From contig JBFXEO010000017.1 in assembly GCA_050180015.1 (NCBI GenBank), positions 1 through 22,978 of the forward strand: 22,978 nt of DNA, read 5' to 3'. This stretch comes from JBFXEO01 sp050180015 (lineage in GTDB: Bacteria > Bacteroidota > Bacteroidia > Bacteroidales > Tenuifilaceae). Position numbers and translations under genes: made by a program. Positions 1 to 7,084 of the stretch are shown here, in pieces. Numbering within the stretch: position 1 is the stretch's first letter; each line of letters starts with the position of its first letter. The notes beneath the pieces are model-generated. The model saw only the letters and a list, made by a program, of their open reading frames with translations. It made no database searches and was not told the DNA's origin.

Positions 1-1106
1 CGGAATCGGAAGATGCCAAGATTATTGAAAACGACCAACTAAGCAAGAGCATCAAAAAGAACAGGGGGACTTCTGCCAAGGCCATAAGGTATATAAGGGC
101 ATTCATCAACTTTTTTGGAGGAGAATGGGTGATAACTTCGTCCAGCTACATAAAAGATAAAACCATCCTAAAGGTTGCCGGAATTCTGAAAAAATTTGGG
201 TTGAATATTCTGTTTGAGGAACACACCGGGAGGCCACCCGTTAAAATCACCGGAAAAAACCTCAAGGGAAGAATTCTGAGGGTTGATGGATCAATAAACA
301 GCAAGGTTATTGAGGCCAAGTTGCTGCTCTCCTCGAATATACAAAACGAGACAATTACCGAATTAAAGGATTTTATAATGAAATCGGGTTACATTGTGAT
401 GACGCTAAAAGCATTGCAGTACCTTGGCGTAAATACCGACTGGAAGGAGGAAGAAATTTTAGTTGAACACGAAATTTTTGACGGCTCTGAACTCACCATC
501 GAATCCGACTGGAGCATGGCCTCATACTGGTACCAGGCAGTTGCCCTATCGCAAAAGGGTTCTATTGTGCTGAAGGGACTAAACCCAGCGAGCTTACAGT
601 GTGAAACAGCCGTTAAGGATATCTACAAGCATTTTGGGGCTGCTACCAGCATTACCTCCGAAGATGATGTAGCAATTAAGCGAAAGGGCAAAGCGATCCA
701 AAACTTTAACCACAACTTCTCAAACTACCCCGATCTGCTACCCAGCGTTGCGGTAACCTGCGTTTGCCTTGGAATTCCTTTCAACATTGGCGGAATTGAA
801 AATCTCCGGCACAAGGACCCCGATAGAATTCAGTCATTACAGGCCGAGCTTGCAAAAGTGGGAGCCGTTATCAACGTTGAGACTCAGGACAACAAGGAGG
901 CTCTCGTTTTTAACGGAAAATCGAAAATTAACGGGTTAAAAGAAGTTGAATTCGACACCCACAATGATCACCGTATGGCCCTTTCGTTAGCACCAGTTTG
1001 CCTAATGGGCATAAAAGTTACGGTTGATAATCCGTGGGTAACCAACAAATCGTACACAACATACTGGGACGACCTAAAAAAGGTTGGTGTAAACATTGCC
1101 GGATAA
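1..1106 (+). CDS. aroA: Divergent 3-phosphoshikimate 1-carboxyvinyltransferase (EPSP synthase), 5' end cut by window
   Basis: The frame is open from base 3 to TAA at 1104-1106, giving 367 visible residues; about 45 N-terminal residues lie outside. The GTG at 129 is internal, because upstream codons still align with EPSP synthases. The family makes EPSP from shikimate-3-phosphate and PEP in the cytoplasmic shikimate pathway. Conserved landmarks are ESDWSMASYWYQ, YPDLLPSVAVTC (the catalytic Asp region), RHKDPDRI (Lys and Arg kept, the usual Glu is Asp), NDHRMA and VTNKSYTTYWDDL (the late Lys kept). The N-terminal-domain half is unusual: the GAAGTAMR loop reads GTSAKAIR, the Arg of RPI is Lys (IKDKTI), the SSQ substrate motif is NSK (297-305), and the SRPY region is KSGY. 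Family membership is secure. Whether it is a normal EPSP synthase is less certain. Confidence 0.85.
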   Translation, partial: ESEDAKIIENDQLSKSIKKNRGTSAKAIRYIRAFINFFGGEWVITSSSYIKDKTILKVAGILKKFGLNILFEEHTGRPPVKITGKNLKGRILRVDGSINSKVIEAKLLLSSNIQNETITELKDFIMKSGYIVMTLKALQYLGVNTDWKEEEILVEHEIFDGSELTIESDWSMASYWYQAVALSQKGSIVLKGLNPASLQCETAVKDIYKHFGAATSITSEDDVAIKRKGKAIQNFNHNFSNYPDLLPSVAVTCVCLGIPFNIGGIENLRHKDPDRIQSLQAELAKVGAVINVETQDNKEALVFNGKSKINGLKEVEFDTHNDHRMALSLAPVCLMGIKVTVDNPWVTNKSYTTYWDDLKKVGVNIAG

Positions 1107-1116
1107 TGCCCGCTTA

Positions 1117-1152
1117 ATGCATGGCAAGCCACCAAAAGCCTGCATATTTTTT
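1117..1152 (+). terminator. Rho-independent terminator of aroA
   Basis: ATGCATGGC (1117-1125) pairs with GCCTGCAT (1138-1145) with one bulged T and a 12-nt loop, and is followed by an A and six T. It begins 10 bases after the aroA stop. The T run follows only on the plus strand, so it serves aroA, not the converging methyltransferase gene. Confidence 0.75.
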
Positions 1153-1174
1153 CCAAACAAACAATGATTTAGGG

Positions 1175-2353
1175 CTAAATATTTAAAGAATTCGAATTTA
1201 ATAAAATTACTGCAAAAAGTTTTACCACCTCAACATTTACAGAGTTTCCGAATTGACGGTATGCAATTCTGTCGGTTGGATGAATTCTAAAAGTCTCGGG
1301 GAAACTCTGTAACCGAGCACACTCCCGTGGGGTAAGCCTTCTTTGTAAGGGTCCAACTATCGATGTTTGCGTAATGGCCACCAACGCCGGGAAATGCGTT
1401 AGTGCTTTAGCCCTCAGGCCCGATGGCCGGAAATGCATTAAGGTATTCCAAAGATCGGGGCTTGCTGTTTTACCGGCCTGCCATTCGAATTTTGCTTTTG
1501 CCCCTTTAAAATCGGGGTTGCTCCGGGCGTTAACCAACCATTGGGAGAGAAACTTATAATTCGACGAAAACAGCTGCCTATTCTTTTGTATGAAACCTTG
1601 TTTCCACGCAGGGTACATTGCAAACTCCTCCTTCGAAATCTCCTTGTCGAACCATTCCGCCCAAACAGGAAATCCGGGTAAACCGCCCTTAATATTCTTA
1701 ATAAAGCTGTTCCATATTTCAATAATGCCCTCTTCGCTTTTTGTAACCCGGTACTCCCTATGATTCTGTGAATCGGTATCAACAACACTTAAGGCATTAC
1801 AGCTTTGTAATTTCGATGGTTTCGATGGCATTATCGGCAATTCTCCAATATCCTTTCTTACACATGCAATAAAAACCCTTTCGCGATGCTGAGGAATTCC
1901 AATATAATGCGGGCTGAATATTACCGGTTCGGGCAATACATTGTACCCTAAATGCTCCAAGTTATAGTGAATAACCTTCCAAGTATTTCCGCCATCGTGC
2001 CCTGCAAGATTGCGAACATTCTCCAGCAACAGATACTTGGGTTTATGATGCTTTACTATTCGTACAATATCGAAAAAAAGGGTGCCCCGGGGATCGTTTA
2101 TTCCTCTACGATTACCAGCCTTGGAAAACGATTGGCAAGGAAAACCGCCACAAAGAACATCGTGGGCAGGAATATCCTTCTCATCAATCTTGGTTATATC
2201 GCCATGGGGTTCTATCCCGAAATTTTGCTGATAAACTTTCCGACAATCCGCATCAATATCCGAAGCAAAAACGCACTCACCGCCAAGAGAACTCAATGCT
2301 AAATGGAAACCACCTATACCACAGAATAAATCAATAAATTTGAATTTTCCCAT
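1175..2353 (-). CDS. Solitary DNA (cytosine-5-)-methyltransferase
   Basis: This 392-residue protein transfers methyl groups from S-adenosylmethionine to C5 of cytosine in a specific DNA site. All core C5-methyltransferase motifs are present in the usual order: motif I FIDLFCGIGGFH (residues 6-17), motif IV GGFPCQSFSKAG with catalytic Cys73, motif VI ENV (111-113), motif VIII QHRER (155-159), motif IX RRLTPRECARLQSFP (338-352) and motif X RQFGNSV (367-373). The segment between VIII and IX, about 175 residues, should be the target-recognition domain; I cannot read the recognised sequence from it. The ATG at 2353 is fixed because motif I follows at once. No restriction endonuclease, Vsr nuclease or specificity subunit is adjacent, so it is an orphan within this window. 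The upstream gene on the same strand is a secreted esterase, with no evident functional link. Confidence 0.95.
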   Translation of the reverse strand: MGKFKFIDLFCGIGGFHLALSSLGGECVFASDIDADCRKVYQQNFGIEPHGDITKIDEKDIPAHDVLCGGFPCQSFSKAGNRRGINDPRGTLFFDIVRIVKHHKPKYLLLENVRNLAGHDGGNTWKVIHYNLEHLGYNVLPEPVIFSPHYIGIPQHRERVFIACVRKDIGELPIMPSKPSKLQSCNALSVVDTDSQNHREYRVTKSEEGIIEIWNSFIKNIKGGLPGFPVWAEWFDKEISKEEFAMYPAWKQGFIQKNRQLFSSNYKFLSQWLVNARSNPDFKGAKAKFEWQAGKTASPDLWNTLMHFRPSGLRAKALTHFPALVAITQTSIVGPLQRRLTPRECARLQSFPETFRIHPTDRIAYRQFGNSVNVEVVKLFAVILLNSNSLNI

Positions 2354-2357
2354 GACT

Positions 2358-2388
2358 CAAATATAGGAAAGACAAGTGTTATGGCAAT
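2358..2388 (-). promoter_or_regulatory. Bacteroidetes-type promoter of the methyltransferase gene
   Basis: On the minus strand ATTG (2388-2385) is followed by a 19-bp spacer and TATATTTG (2365-2358), an exact match to the Bacteroidetes -7 consensus TAnnTTTG. The box ends only 4 bases before the ATG, so transcription should begin at or very close to the start codon. Confidence 0.6.
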
Positions 2389-2394
2389 GCTCCA

Positions 2395-3546
2395 TCAGAA
2401 ATTAAACATATATCGAACAGCATCACCAAATTCGCGGCTCCAAAACCATTCTGCGTGTCGGCCATCGGGTACTATTTTTACCTTCAACTCGCATTTATCG
2501 TCGAATCCCGCTGCCCTTAATAATTCGGCACTACGATTAACATCGTCCACTAAATTGCCGCCCTCCTTCTCCCCCGCCAAAAAATAAATACGCTGAAATT
2601 TCTTGTGCTTATACTTTTGCAGGTAAATGCTCAACCTTGGAGCGAACCAAATTGATGGAGAGAAAATAGCCGCATTACCAAACACATCGGGATATTCCAG
2701 CGCAGCATACAGTGAGATTAGGCCTCCCATTGAGCTACCCATTATTGCTGTATTCTCTCGTCCCGACAGGGTACGGTAGTGCCTGTCAATGAAAGGTTTT
2801 AGGGTGTTCACAATGAATTTTACATACCTATCGCCATCGCCACCGAACCCCAACGAATCGTTTTTCCAGGGCGAGTATTCATTAAGCCGCTCCTTTTCAT
2901 CGTTATATATTGCTACAACAATGGCGGAAAATCCCCGGTAAGTATATAAGCTATCCAAAATCTCGTCAACCCTCCACTCGCCGGCAAACGAAGTGGCATT
3001 ATCGAATACATTCTGCCCGTCGTGCATATAAATCACCGGGAATAGCTCTCCGGAAGAGTAGTTGGGCGGCAAGTATAGGCGAATAGTACGTTTCCGTTTT
3101 AGCTGGGGTATTTCAAAGATAGTGGGCAAATAGCGAACGCCCTTTGTAACTGTCGATGCCATCTGTTTTTTTGGAACTAAATCGCGCCAGGCCTGTACTT
3201 TAAGGAATACTGTATCGTTTAATCCTTTCGTGAAAAATCGATTTGAGATGTCGGCCCCCCTGCTGTTCACTTCAACATTCAGCCAGCTTCCCCGGCACAG
3301 CTTGAACTCGAAGGAATCAACCGCTGCTGGCAACGAAAGCATCAATCTTCCGCTTTTATCCGCATAAAAAAAATGGGTTGAACTGTGAGTATCCCAGCCG
3401 TTCAACGATGATGCCAGAAAAATTGTATCGCTTTTGGGCGTGTTGATGGGTAAAGAATCGATAACCACAACAACCTGGGAGTTGGAATACTCGGCAAGAG
3501 TAATAACCAGCGTAACCAGCAATATCAATTTCCGCAGCATAAGCAT
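2395..3546 (-). CDS. Secreted esterase, enterochelin-esterase/EstD-like alpha/beta hydrolase
   Basis: 383 residues from the ATG at 3546. An in-frame TTG at 3564 lies inside the promoter -7 box and is rejected; a second ATG at 3540 is also possible. A hydrophobic segment near the N terminus ending at NSQ looks like a signal peptide, so the protein is probably periplasmic. Residues about 30-115 form a beta-rich domain containing FLASSLNGWD, like the starch-binding or E-set domains seen before such esterases. The hydrolase part has the nucleophile elbow MGSSMGGL (Ser at about 272), a late acidic segment LAGEKEGG and PDGRHAEWFW for the catalytic His. The family (PF00756) includes enterochelin esterases and carbohydrate acetyl or feruloyl esterases. 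The substrate is unknown. It lies 41 bp upstream of the methyltransferase gene, which has its own promoter. Confidence 0.85.
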   Translation of the reverse strand: MLMLRKLILLVTLVITLAEYSNSQVVVVIDSLPINTPKSDTIFLASSLNGWDTHSSTHFFYADKSGRLMLSLPAAVDSFEFKLCRGSWLNVEVNSRGADISNRFFTKGLNDTVFLKVQAWRDLVPKKQMASTVTKGVRYLPTIFEIPQLKRKRTIRLYLPPNYSSGELFPVIYMHDGQNVFDNATSFAGEWRVDEILDSLYTYRGFSAIVVAIYNDEKERLNEYSPWKNDSLGFGGDGDRYVKFIVNTLKPFIDRHYRTLSGRENTAIMGSSMGGLISLYAALEYPDVFGNAAIFSPSIWFAPRLSIYLQKYKHKKFQRIYFLAGEKEGGNLVDDVNRSAELLRAAGFDDKCELKVKIVPDGRHAEWFWSREFGDAVRYMFNF

Positions 3547-3561
3547 TTGTTTGAGTTTACC

Positions 3562-3593
3562 CAAAGATAGTGCAATCAGGCAAATATTTGAAA
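3562..3593 (-). promoter_or_regulatory. Promoter-like site of the esterase gene
   Basis: Minus strand: TATCTTTG (3569-3562) matches TAnnTTTG exactly. A degenerate upstream box TTTC (3593-3590) lies 20 bp further up. Transcription would start near 3555, just ahead of the ATG at 3546, which excludes the TTG at 3564 as the start codon. Confidence 0.5.
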
Positions 3594-3610
3594 TGGAAAA
3601 TGTCGATATA

Positions 3611-3642
3611 CTTGTAAAAACCCTTTTGTACTATTATATTTG
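3611..3642 (+). promoter_or_regulatory. Promoter of the tRNA-Arg gene
   Basis: CTTG (3611-3614), a 20-bp spacer and TATATTTG (3635-3642). The second box is an exact TAnnTTTG match. It sits 43 bases before the tRNA, and the same CTTG-N20-TATATTTG arrangement recurs at 20657-20688 on the other strand. Confidence 0.65.
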
Positions 3643-3684
3643 CGATGCTTTTGACAATTGAAAACACAAACCTTATCAGCAACT

Positions 3685-3758
3685 GGCCCCGTAGTTCAGC
3701 TGAATAGAACGTCAGATTCCGGTTCTGAAAGTCGTGGGTTTGAATCCCTCCGGGGTCA
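3685..3758 (+). tRNA. tRNA-Arg, anticodon CCG
   Basis: A 74-nt cloverleaf. Acceptor GGCCCCG (3685-3691) pairs with CGGGGTC (3751-3757) with one G-U pair. The D stem is GTTC/GAAC. The anticodon stem is TCAGA/TCTGA with loop TTCCGGT (3717-3723), giving anticodon CCG at 3719-3721, which reads the Arg codon CGG. The T stem GTGGG/CCCTC has a U-U mismatch in its second pair. The discriminator is A3758 and the CCA tail is not encoded. Promoter and terminator flank the gene, so it is a monocistronic unit. Confidence 0.93.
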
Positions 3759-3764
3759 CACAGG

Positions 3765-3800
3765 AATGGTCAATCCTTAACCGGAGTGGCCATTTTTGTT
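3765..3800 (+). terminator. Probable terminator of the tRNA-Arg unit
   Basis: AATGGTC (3765-3771) pairs with GGCCATT (3788-3794) with one T-G wobble, and TCC/GGA can pair inside the loop. Three more T follow, making a run of five interrupted by a G. The imperfect tail lowers confidence. Confidence 0.6.
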
Positions 3801-3810
3801 TACCGAACCG

Positions 3811-4737
3811 TTACCCAATGTTAGTTTTTTCGATGATGTAAAGCGGTCTATTTAAAACATTGATGTTTATTCTGCTAATATACTCACCAATAATTCCGAT
3901 GGAAAATAGCTGTATCCCGCCAATAAACATCGAGCTTATAATTAGCGATGTCCACCCAGTAATTGTTTCACGCAATACAAAATGGGAAAACAACGCATAG
4001 AGTATAATCAAAAAAGCAAAGCCAGAAATAAAGATACCAATATTAGTGACAAACTTCAACGGTTTATCTGAAAATGCTGTAATTCCATCGAGAGCAAACT
4101 GTTTCATTTTACTCAATGAATAGCCTGTTTTTCCCGCTTTACGCCCATCCCTCTCAAACTCCACGAAAGTCCCATGAAATCCAAGCCATGCTATCTGCCC
4201 CCGAAGAAACTTATTCTGCTCAGGCATCATTTTCAGGTAGTCCACGATTTTTCTGTCAATCAACCTAAAATCGCCTACATCCAAAGGAATACTAACAGGT
4301 GTTAATCGATTGAGAAGTCTGTAAAATAGTTTTGCAGTAATCTTTTTGAAGAAGGTTTCCCCCTTACGTTTAGTCCTTTTAGCGTAAACCACCTCAAACC
4401 CTTCCTGGTATTTTTTGAATAGTTCTGGTATCAATTCTGGCGGGTCCTGTAAATCCCCATCGATTATAACCACAGCATTGCCTTTGCAGTAATCCAACCC
4501 AGCGGTAACGGCAATTTGATGTCCAAAATTTCTGCTGAAATTTATGTACTTAACCCGATTATCAGCATCTGCCAACTCAATTATTCGAACCAGAGTTGCA
4601 TCGATACTTCCATCGTTTATAAATATTAGCTCGTAATCATCCGTGATTTTCTTAACGGAATTGGTTAATCTGGAATATAGCTCCGATATAATTTCACCCT
4701 CGTTAAACAAGGGCACAACAACTGAGAGTTCAATCAT
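3811..4737 (-). CDS. GT2 polyprenyl-phosphate glycosyltransferase (DPM1/GtrB/ArnC type)
   Basis: 308 residues. The N-terminal GT-A domain has SVVVPLFNE (residues 5-13), INDGS (40-44), the metal-binding DGD in VVIIDGDLQDPPE (93-95) and GDFRLIDR. Two membrane segments follow (about 229-253 and 265-288). This architecture transfers a sugar from a nucleotide donor to undecaprenyl phosphate on the inner face of the membrane. Its start overlaps the stop of the upstream membrane glycosyltransferase by four bases (ATGA, 4734-4737), so the two are translationally coupled. A likely job is to make the lipid-linked sugar that the partner transfers on the periplasmic side. The sugar cannot be read from the sequence. 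Confidence 0.9.
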   Translation of the reverse strand: MIELSVVVPLFNEGEIISELYSRLTNSVKKITDDYELIFINDGSIDATLVRIIELADADNRVKYINFSRNFGHQIAVTAGLDYCKGNAVVIIDGDLQDPPELIPELFKKYQEGFEVVYAKRTKRKGETFFKKITAKLFYRLLNRLTPVSIPLDVGDFRLIDRKIVDYLKMMPEQNKFLRGQIAWLGFHGTFVEFERDGRKAGKTGYSLSKMKQFALDGITAFSDKPLKFVTNIGIFISGFAFLIILYALFSHFVLRETITGWTSLIISSMFIGGIQLFSIGIIGEYISRININVLNRPLYIIEKTNIG

Positions 4738-6215
4738 AGTCTTCTATCCGTTAACCTATAAATCACAATATTACTTCTTGTAAAAACAACATCATAATTA
4801 AAGTTCATCTCGAGAAAATCTTTCACTTCTGCCTGATATGCAACTACGGTGCAATTCCCCTCAATATTTCGCCAATCGGTATTTAGAGAGACATTCATAC
4901 CGTTTTCTTGCAATACCCTTTGATAAAAAAGGATGTGCGCAAAGTAACCATCGTGGAGCAAAACATGATCGGTAAGATTATATTTCCCCTTCACCGCATC
5001 TTTAAGAAAATACCCAATATTGTAAGTCTCAACATCCCACGAAAACTCACGAGGAGGAATCATCCTTTTAAGAGTTTTATAAACCGGACTATAAAATACC
5101 GCAATAAGTAAAATAAAGGGTATCAGCCTAATGAAGGCATACTGCTTCGTTGATGTAAAATTCTTTACCAAACTAAAAACGGAATCAATTAGAACGGCCG
5201 CTAATAATGCCAAGAAAGGGTAGAGCGGCACGGCATACCATTCGAGCTTTGTTTTGCTAATTGATATAATAAGAAAATAACATACAATTGAGATTGACGA
5301 AAATATGGCAATATTCCCTATGCGTTTATCTTTACTGAAAAGTCCCACAATGAAACCAATAGGGACAAAAAGCAGCCAATACCTGTAATGATGCAACCGA
5401 AGCATACTGAAATAGTACCAAAAATTGGCAGCATGGCCTTCATTCACCTCAAAATACCGACCACCCAACTCGTTTTCCCAAACTGCCTTTAAGTACCCAT
5501 GATTTTGTGATTCGCGGAACAAATAATAACCACCGATAACTATGATAAACATAAGTATTCCAATGTACAAATGCTTTAATTTTGCTATAGACAAGACCTT
5601 GTTTCGAACAAATGCATAAATAACCAATGCAGGAACAAAGAGTAAACCTGCAATTCCTTTTGTCAGGGTTGCCAGGATTATACCAACTACAGATAGATAC
5701 AAATACTTGGGCTTATCTGATTCGATATATTGAAAGAACAGCAGAGAGTAAATGGCCGTAAATAGCGTTAGCGTTGAATCGTAATCGCCAGTTCTGGCTG
5801 CATGCACATGAATATACCCGAATGAAGTAAGAAGAACAATTACTGCAAAGAAACCAAGCCATTGGTTTTTCAAATACCGAACGGAAAAGAAAACTAAAAA
5901 CACACAGAGAAGAAATGCCGAAATAGCCGCAGGCAATCGAACAGACAGCTCTCTAACACCAAACGATTTTATAAAAAAGGCCTGACACCAAATCATCAAA
6001 GGCGGTTTGGTATTCCACATATCGGGCTTGCCATCATAATAGGTAACTACAAAATTTCCATTCTTGTACATCTCGTAGGCATTATTGGCCAAACGGGCTT
6101 CATCGAAAATTCTGACAGGTTGCCTCTCGATATGTCCAAATAACGTAAAGTATGCAAGAACAAGCAGAATAGGATACTTAATTAGATTTTCTGTTTTAGT
6201 AGTATTCATCAACAT
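4734..6215 (-). CDS. GT-C membrane glycosyltransferase, ArnT/PMT-like (GT83-related)
   Basis: 493 residues with about a dozen hydrophobic segments and a periplasmic-type C-terminal tail. The N-terminal loop after the first helix has the motif FDEARLANNAYEM, placed like the catalytic acidic motif of ArnT and protein mannosyltransferases. It is followed by WNTKPPLMIW and RLPAAISAF, typical of this family (PF13231/PF02366). Such enzymes take a sugar from a polyprenyl-phosphate donor and add it to a lipid, protein or glycan outside the inner membrane. It lies 11 bp after nth and overlaps the GT2 gene by four bases. The ATG at 6209 is an alternative start two codons in. The acceptor is unknown; the resemblance to ArnT does not show that it modifies lipid A. 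Confidence 0.87.
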   Translation of the reverse strand: MLMNTTKTENLIKYPILLVLAYFTLFGHIERQPVRIFDEARLANNAYEMYKNGNFVVTYYDGKPDMWNTKPPLMIWCQAFFIKSFGVRELSVRLPAAISAFLLCVFLVFFSVRYLKNQWLGFFAVIVLLTSFGYIHVHAARTGDYDSTLTLFTAIYSLLFFQYIESDKPKYLYLSVVGIILATLTKGIAGLLFVPALVIYAFVRNKVLSIAKLKHLYIGILMFIIVIGGYYLFRESQNHGYLKAVWENELGGRYFEVNEGHAANFWYYFSMLRLHHYRYWLLFVPIGFIVGLFSKDKRIGNIAIFSSISIVCYFLIISISKTKLEWYAVPLYPFLALLAAVLIDSVFSLVKNFTSTKQYAFIRLIPFILLIAVFYSPVYKTLKRMIPPREFSWDVETYNIGYFLKDAVKGKYNLTDHVLLHDGYFAHILFYQRVLQENGMNVSLNTDWRNIEGNCTVVAYQAEVKDFLEMNFNYDVVFTRSNIVIYRLTDRRL

Positions 6216-6226
6216 TAACTGGTTTT

Positions 6227-6883
6227 CTACTTGTCATCCAACTTATATTTTTTCTTAAATTCTTTACAAACATCGGTCAACCCGCACTCCTCGCACTTTG
6301 GTTTTCGGGCTATGCAAACGTAACGCCCATGTAAGATTAGCCAATGGTGTGCTTTAGGAAGCAATTCTTCAGGAAAATACTGCACCAACTGCTGCTCCAC
6401 GGCCAACGGCGTTTTAGCGTTAGTTACCAGTCCAATTCTATTGGCAACCCTAAAAACGTGGGTATCCACAGCCATAGCGGGCAAGTTAAAAACAACTGAT
6501 GCAATAACATTGGCCGTTTTACGGCCAACACCCGGCAGCTTTTGCAACAGCTCCACATCGGAGGGTACCACTCCACCAAACTCCGTTTGAAGCGTTTTAG
6601 CCATTCCTACCAAATGCTTTGCCTTATTGTTGGGGTATGAGCAGCTTTTGATATAGCTGTAAACCTCTTCAACAGTTGCGTTCGAAAGGGTTTCAGCATC
6701 GGGGAACCGTTCAAAAAAGGGAGGCGTAATTATGTTCACCCGCTTATCGGTACACTGGGCGCTAAGGATTACTGCAACCAACAACTCGTATGGATTACCA
6801 TAAAGCAGCTCAGTCTCAGCGACTGGAAGGGTTCTGCTAAAATACTCGATTACCCGGGCGTAAAGATCCTTCTTGGATATCAT
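6227..6883 (-). CDS. nth: Endonuclease III
   Basis: 218 residues from the ATG at 6883. A longer frame from TTG at 6910 is rejected because that codon falls in the promoter -7 box. The enzyme removes oxidised pyrimidines and cleaves abasic sites in base-excision repair. Visible are the helix-hairpin-helix LPGVGRKTA with catalytic Lys122, VDTHVFR with catalytic Asp140 (close to Lys120 and Asp138 of E. coli Nth), and a C-terminal 4Fe-4S loop with four Cys spaced C-X6-C-X2-C-X5-C. The length is normal for the family (about 211 in E. coli). It is the first gene of a transcript that continues into two glycosyltransferases, a pairing with no obvious functional logic. Confidence 0.96.
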   Translation of the reverse strand: MISKKDLYARVIEYFSRTLPVAETELLYGNPYELLVAVILSAQCTDKRVNIITPPFFERFPDAETLSNATVEEVYSYIKSCSYPNNKAKHLVGMAKTLQTEFGGVVPSDVELLQKLPGVGRKTANVIASVVFNLPAMAVDTHVFRVANRIGLVTNAKTPLAVEQQLVQYFPEELLPKAHHWLILHGRYVCIARKPKCEECGLTDVCKEFKKKYKLDDK

Positions 6884-6907
6884 TTCAATTGCTACAATGG
6901 TGATAAA

Positions 6908-6936
6908 CAAAAGTAGTGTAAATGTGAAAAGTCAAC
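6908..6936 (-). promoter_or_regulatory. nth: Promoter of the nth operon
   Basis: Minus strand: GTTG (6936-6933), a 17-bp spacer and TACTTTTG (6915-6908), an exact TAnnTTTG. The predicted start near 6902 leaves a leader of about 20 nt before the ATG at 6883. The upstream box lies inside a heptamer array (6924-6951). Confidence 0.6.
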
Positions 6937-6951
6937 GGTTAAAAGTTAAAA
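6924..6951. repeat. Degenerate heptamer array, GTNAANN type
   Basis: Four consecutive 7-bp units: GTGAAAA, GTCAACG, GTTAAAA, GTTAAAA. Weaker units flank them (TGTAAAT before, GATTTTT after). The array overlaps the upstream promoter box of nth and is followed 41 bp later by a second heptamer array. Confidence 0.55.
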
Positions 6952-6992
6952 GATTTTTGAATGGATATTGGCCGTCTAATTATAGAAATTCC

Positions 6993-7027
6993 ATATTCTG
7001 AATTCTAACTTCTGAATTCTATATTCT
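6993..7027. repeat. Heptamer array, NNNTTCT x5
   Basis: Five exact-length 7-bp units without gaps: ATATTCT, GAATTCT, AACTTCT, GAATTCT, ATATTCT. All end in TTCT and their order is symmetric (A-B-C-B-A). It lies just upstream of the uup promoter. No coding function is visible; it resembles short tandemly repeated intergenic sequences. Confidence 0.75.
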
Positions 7028-7028
7028 C

Positions 7029-7058
7029 TTCGCAATTAACTTTTGTATGCTAACTTTG
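7029..7058 (+). promoter_or_regulatory. uup: Promoter of the ABC-F gene
   Basis: TAACTTTG (7051-7058) matches TAnnTTTG exactly. A weak upstream box TTCG (7029-7032) is 18 bp away. The predicted start at about 7063 lies downstream of the in-frame TTG at 7043, so that codon cannot be the initiator. Confidence 0.6.
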
Positions 7059-7084
7059 TCCCGCGAATTAATACACAGAACAAG

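Noticed and set aside
129..1106. aroA beginning at GTG 129
   Set aside because: The frame is open to base 3 and the upstream codons align with EPSP synthases, so the gene is cut by the window.
1952..2302. Plus-strand frame inside the methyltransferase
   Set aside because: The minus strand encodes all methyltransferase motifs; this frame has none.
3685..3800. tRNA gene as an integration site
   Set aside because: No integrase, no repeat of the tRNA 3' end and no composition shift next to it.
3811..6215. Polymyxin-resistance (arn) operon
   Set aside because: Only ArnC/ArnT-like transferases are present. No aminoarabinose synthesis genes (arnA, arnB) accompany them.
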